DNA of 6,912 nt, taken from NCBI GenBank assembly GCA_024639625.1, contig JAHEIA010000169.1, forward strand, positions 1-6,912, read 5' to 3'. This DNA is from Chromatiales bacterium. Its GTDB lineage: Bacteria; Pseudomonadota; Gammaproteobacteria; Chromatiales; Chromatiaceae. Every line of letters begins with the position of its first letter. The stretch's first letter is position 1. The notes below the pieces were generated by a model that made no database searches, had not been told where the DNA came from, and saw only the letters and a program-made list of their open reading frames with translations. Made by a program: the position numbers and the translations under genes. Shown one piece after another: positions 5,941 to 6,912 of this stretch.

Positions 5941-6064
5941 TTGCGCCCGGCCGGTGTAATCATATCGGTGCGGACAACGTGGGGCCTGTCAGAGGCCGCA
6001 GAGCGACGATTTCACGGGCGGTGTTTTCGGCACATGCCTAGCGTCGCTAAGGCAGACAACAAGC

Positions 6065-6072
6065 AAGGAAGG
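6065..6072 (+). promoter_or_regulatory. Shine-Dalgarno site that favours the GTG start of the FHA-SulP gene
   Basis: AAGGAAGG lies 5 nt before GTG 6078 but 11 nt before the in-frame ATG at 6084, so the GTG is the better start. The choice changes the protein by only two residues. Confidence 0.65.
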
Positions 6073-6077
6073 CGACC

Positions 6078-6912
6078 GTGAATATGCTGAATCTGGTCGA
6101 CGCCGAGAGTGGGGAAGAGATCCCATTGCCGGAACAGGACGAGATCATCCTCGGCCGGTCGAAGCAATGCGATCTAGTGTTGAATGATAAGGCGGTAAGC
6201 CGAAAGCACGCGCGAATCTACCGCATCGGAAGCCAATGGTTCGTGGAGGATCTCGGCAGCACCAACGGCGTCAGGGTCAACGGCAAGAAAACGGACCAGC
6301 ACATGCTGGCGCAGGGCGACGAGATCCGGCTGGGAGGGGTGAGATTCATCTATCGGTCCAGCGCAGCACTTGCCTTCGGCTCGGCCAGCGAACACACGAT
6401 CTTCGCCGATCACGGGCGGATCGCTCCGGCAGACGCCACCGCCGAGTGGCGCCTGCCGCCATCCGCCAAGGGCACTCAAACGAAGGGCGTCGGTCGGATT
6501 GGGCGTTATCTGCCGATCCTCCGGTGGTTGCCTGCCTACAAGGTATCCGACCTGCAGGGCGATTTGGCGGCGGGCATGACTACCGCAGCGCTGTTGGTCC
6601 CGCAGGGCATGGCCTACGCTCTGCTCGCCGGACTTCCGCCGATCACGGGCCTGTACGCGGCGATGCTGCCCATGCTGCTCTACGCTCTGTTCGGCACCTG
6701 CCGGCAGCTCTCGGTGGCGCCGGTGACGCTGGACTCGCTGATCGTCGCTGTGATCGTAGGCAGCCTGTCCCAGGCGGGGTCAGCGGACTACCTGGAAACC
6801 GCGATTCTGTTGGCGGTGATGACCGGTGCGATCCAGTTGTTGCTGGCTGGGATGCGAGCCGGATTTCTAGTGAATTTCCTTTCCTCGCCCGTGGTGTGCG
6901 GTTTTACAACGG
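6078..6912 (+). CDS. FHA domain fused to SulP-family anion transporter (right end cut off)
   Basis: The first 278 residues of a membrane transporter are present and the frame is still open at the window edge. Residues about 4-95 form an FHA domain, a phosphothreonine-peptide reader, with the key residues intact: Gly26-Arg27 (LGRS), Ser41 and His44 (VSRKHAR), and Asn63-Gly64 (DLGSTNG). A charged linker (about 96-140) leads into the SulP domain. That domain begins YLPILRWLPAY at 144-154, then DLQGDLAAGMT, VPQGMAYALLAGLPP at 174-188 and GLYAAMLP, and continues with GTCRQLSVAPVTLDSL at 206-221. SulP proteins carry sulfate, bicarbonate or other anions across the inner membrane; the substrate here is unknown. 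Whether a C-terminal STAS domain follows is hidden. The FHA domain would face the cytoplasm and suggests control by Ser/Thr phosphorylation, which is inference. The family calls are firm; the frame was checked codon by codon without a stop or shift. Confidence 0.9.
   Translation, partial: MNMLNLVDAESGEEIPLPEQDEIILGRSKQCDLVLNDKAVSRKHARIYRIGSQWFVEDLGSTNGVRVNGKKTDQHMLAQGDEIRLGGVRFIYRSSAALAFGSASEHTIFADHGRIAPADATAEWRLPPSAKGTQTKGVGRIGRYLPILRWLPAYKVSDLQGDLAAGMTTAALLVPQGMAYALLAGLPPITGLYAAMLPMLLYALFGTCRQLSVAPVTLDSLIVAVIVGSLSQAGSADYLETAILLAVMTGAIQLLLAGMRAGFLVNFLSSPVVCGFTT

Larger units (their letters stand above)
5507..6077. other. Divergent intergenic region, rich in inverted repeats
   Basis: These 571 bases separate the antiporter gene (leftward) from the FHA-SulP gene (rightward) and should contain both promoters. 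Base composition is visibly more AT-rich than in the flanking genes. No open frame here is convincing. The region holds two clusters of inverted repeats, listed separately, and a small GGCCT/AGGCC hairpin at 5983-5997 with no T tract. I could not pick out a clear -35/-10 pair for either gene. Confidence 0.55.

Noticed and set aside
5835..6041. Plus-strand open frame of 68 codons before the FHA-SulP gene
   Set aside because: It lacks an ATG start at its first codon and a Shine-Dalgarno site, has no domain, and covers the palindrome cluster.

Overview
The window looks like chromosomal DNA from a GC-rich, PHA-accumulating proteobacterium, most likely a gamma- or beta-proteobacterium. This rests on two PhaB-type acetoacetyl-CoA reductases, a short PhaP-type phasin, clear Shine-Dalgarno sites, and GC-rich coding DNA with more AT-rich intergenic patches. 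No rRNA, tRNA, CRISPR array or transposase is visible, and the species cannot be named from this sequence.

Layout. Positions 1-321 hold no supportable gene and lead into phaB copy 1 (322-1074, +). A 691-nt gap (1075-1765) contains a strong stem-loop, a repeat-like hairpin element and a palindromic operator candidate. It is followed by phaB copy 2 (1766-2509, +), then a phasin gene (2603-2965, +) closed by a textbook intrinsic terminator (3005-3039). An independent extended-SDR gene (3177-4193, +) faces a Ca2+/H+ antiporter gene (4397-5506, -). The antiporter is divergent, across a 571-nt region rich in inverted repeats, from a gene that runs off the right edge (6078-6912, +). That last gene encodes an N-terminal FHA domain joined to a SulP-type anion transporter.

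How the genes fit together. The left half is a storage-polymer module. The two reductases would make (R)-3-hydroxybutyryl-CoA for polyhydroxybutyrate, and the phasin coats the granules. PHA synthase and beta-ketothiolase are not in view. A 25-bp palindrome of identical geometry, TGC-N-GCGCA-N7-TGCGC-N-GCA, lies upstream of phaB copy 2 and directly over the presumed promoter of the phasin gene. The two genes are probably controlled by the same regulator, with PhaR the obvious candidate. The right half is ion transport: a cation/proton antiporter beside an anion transporter that carries its own phosphothreonine-recognition domain.

The most noteworthy points are the FHA-SulP fusion, the shared palindrome, the different cofactor-loop sequences of the two PhaB copies, and an SDR that appears to have lost the YxxxK catalytic pair.
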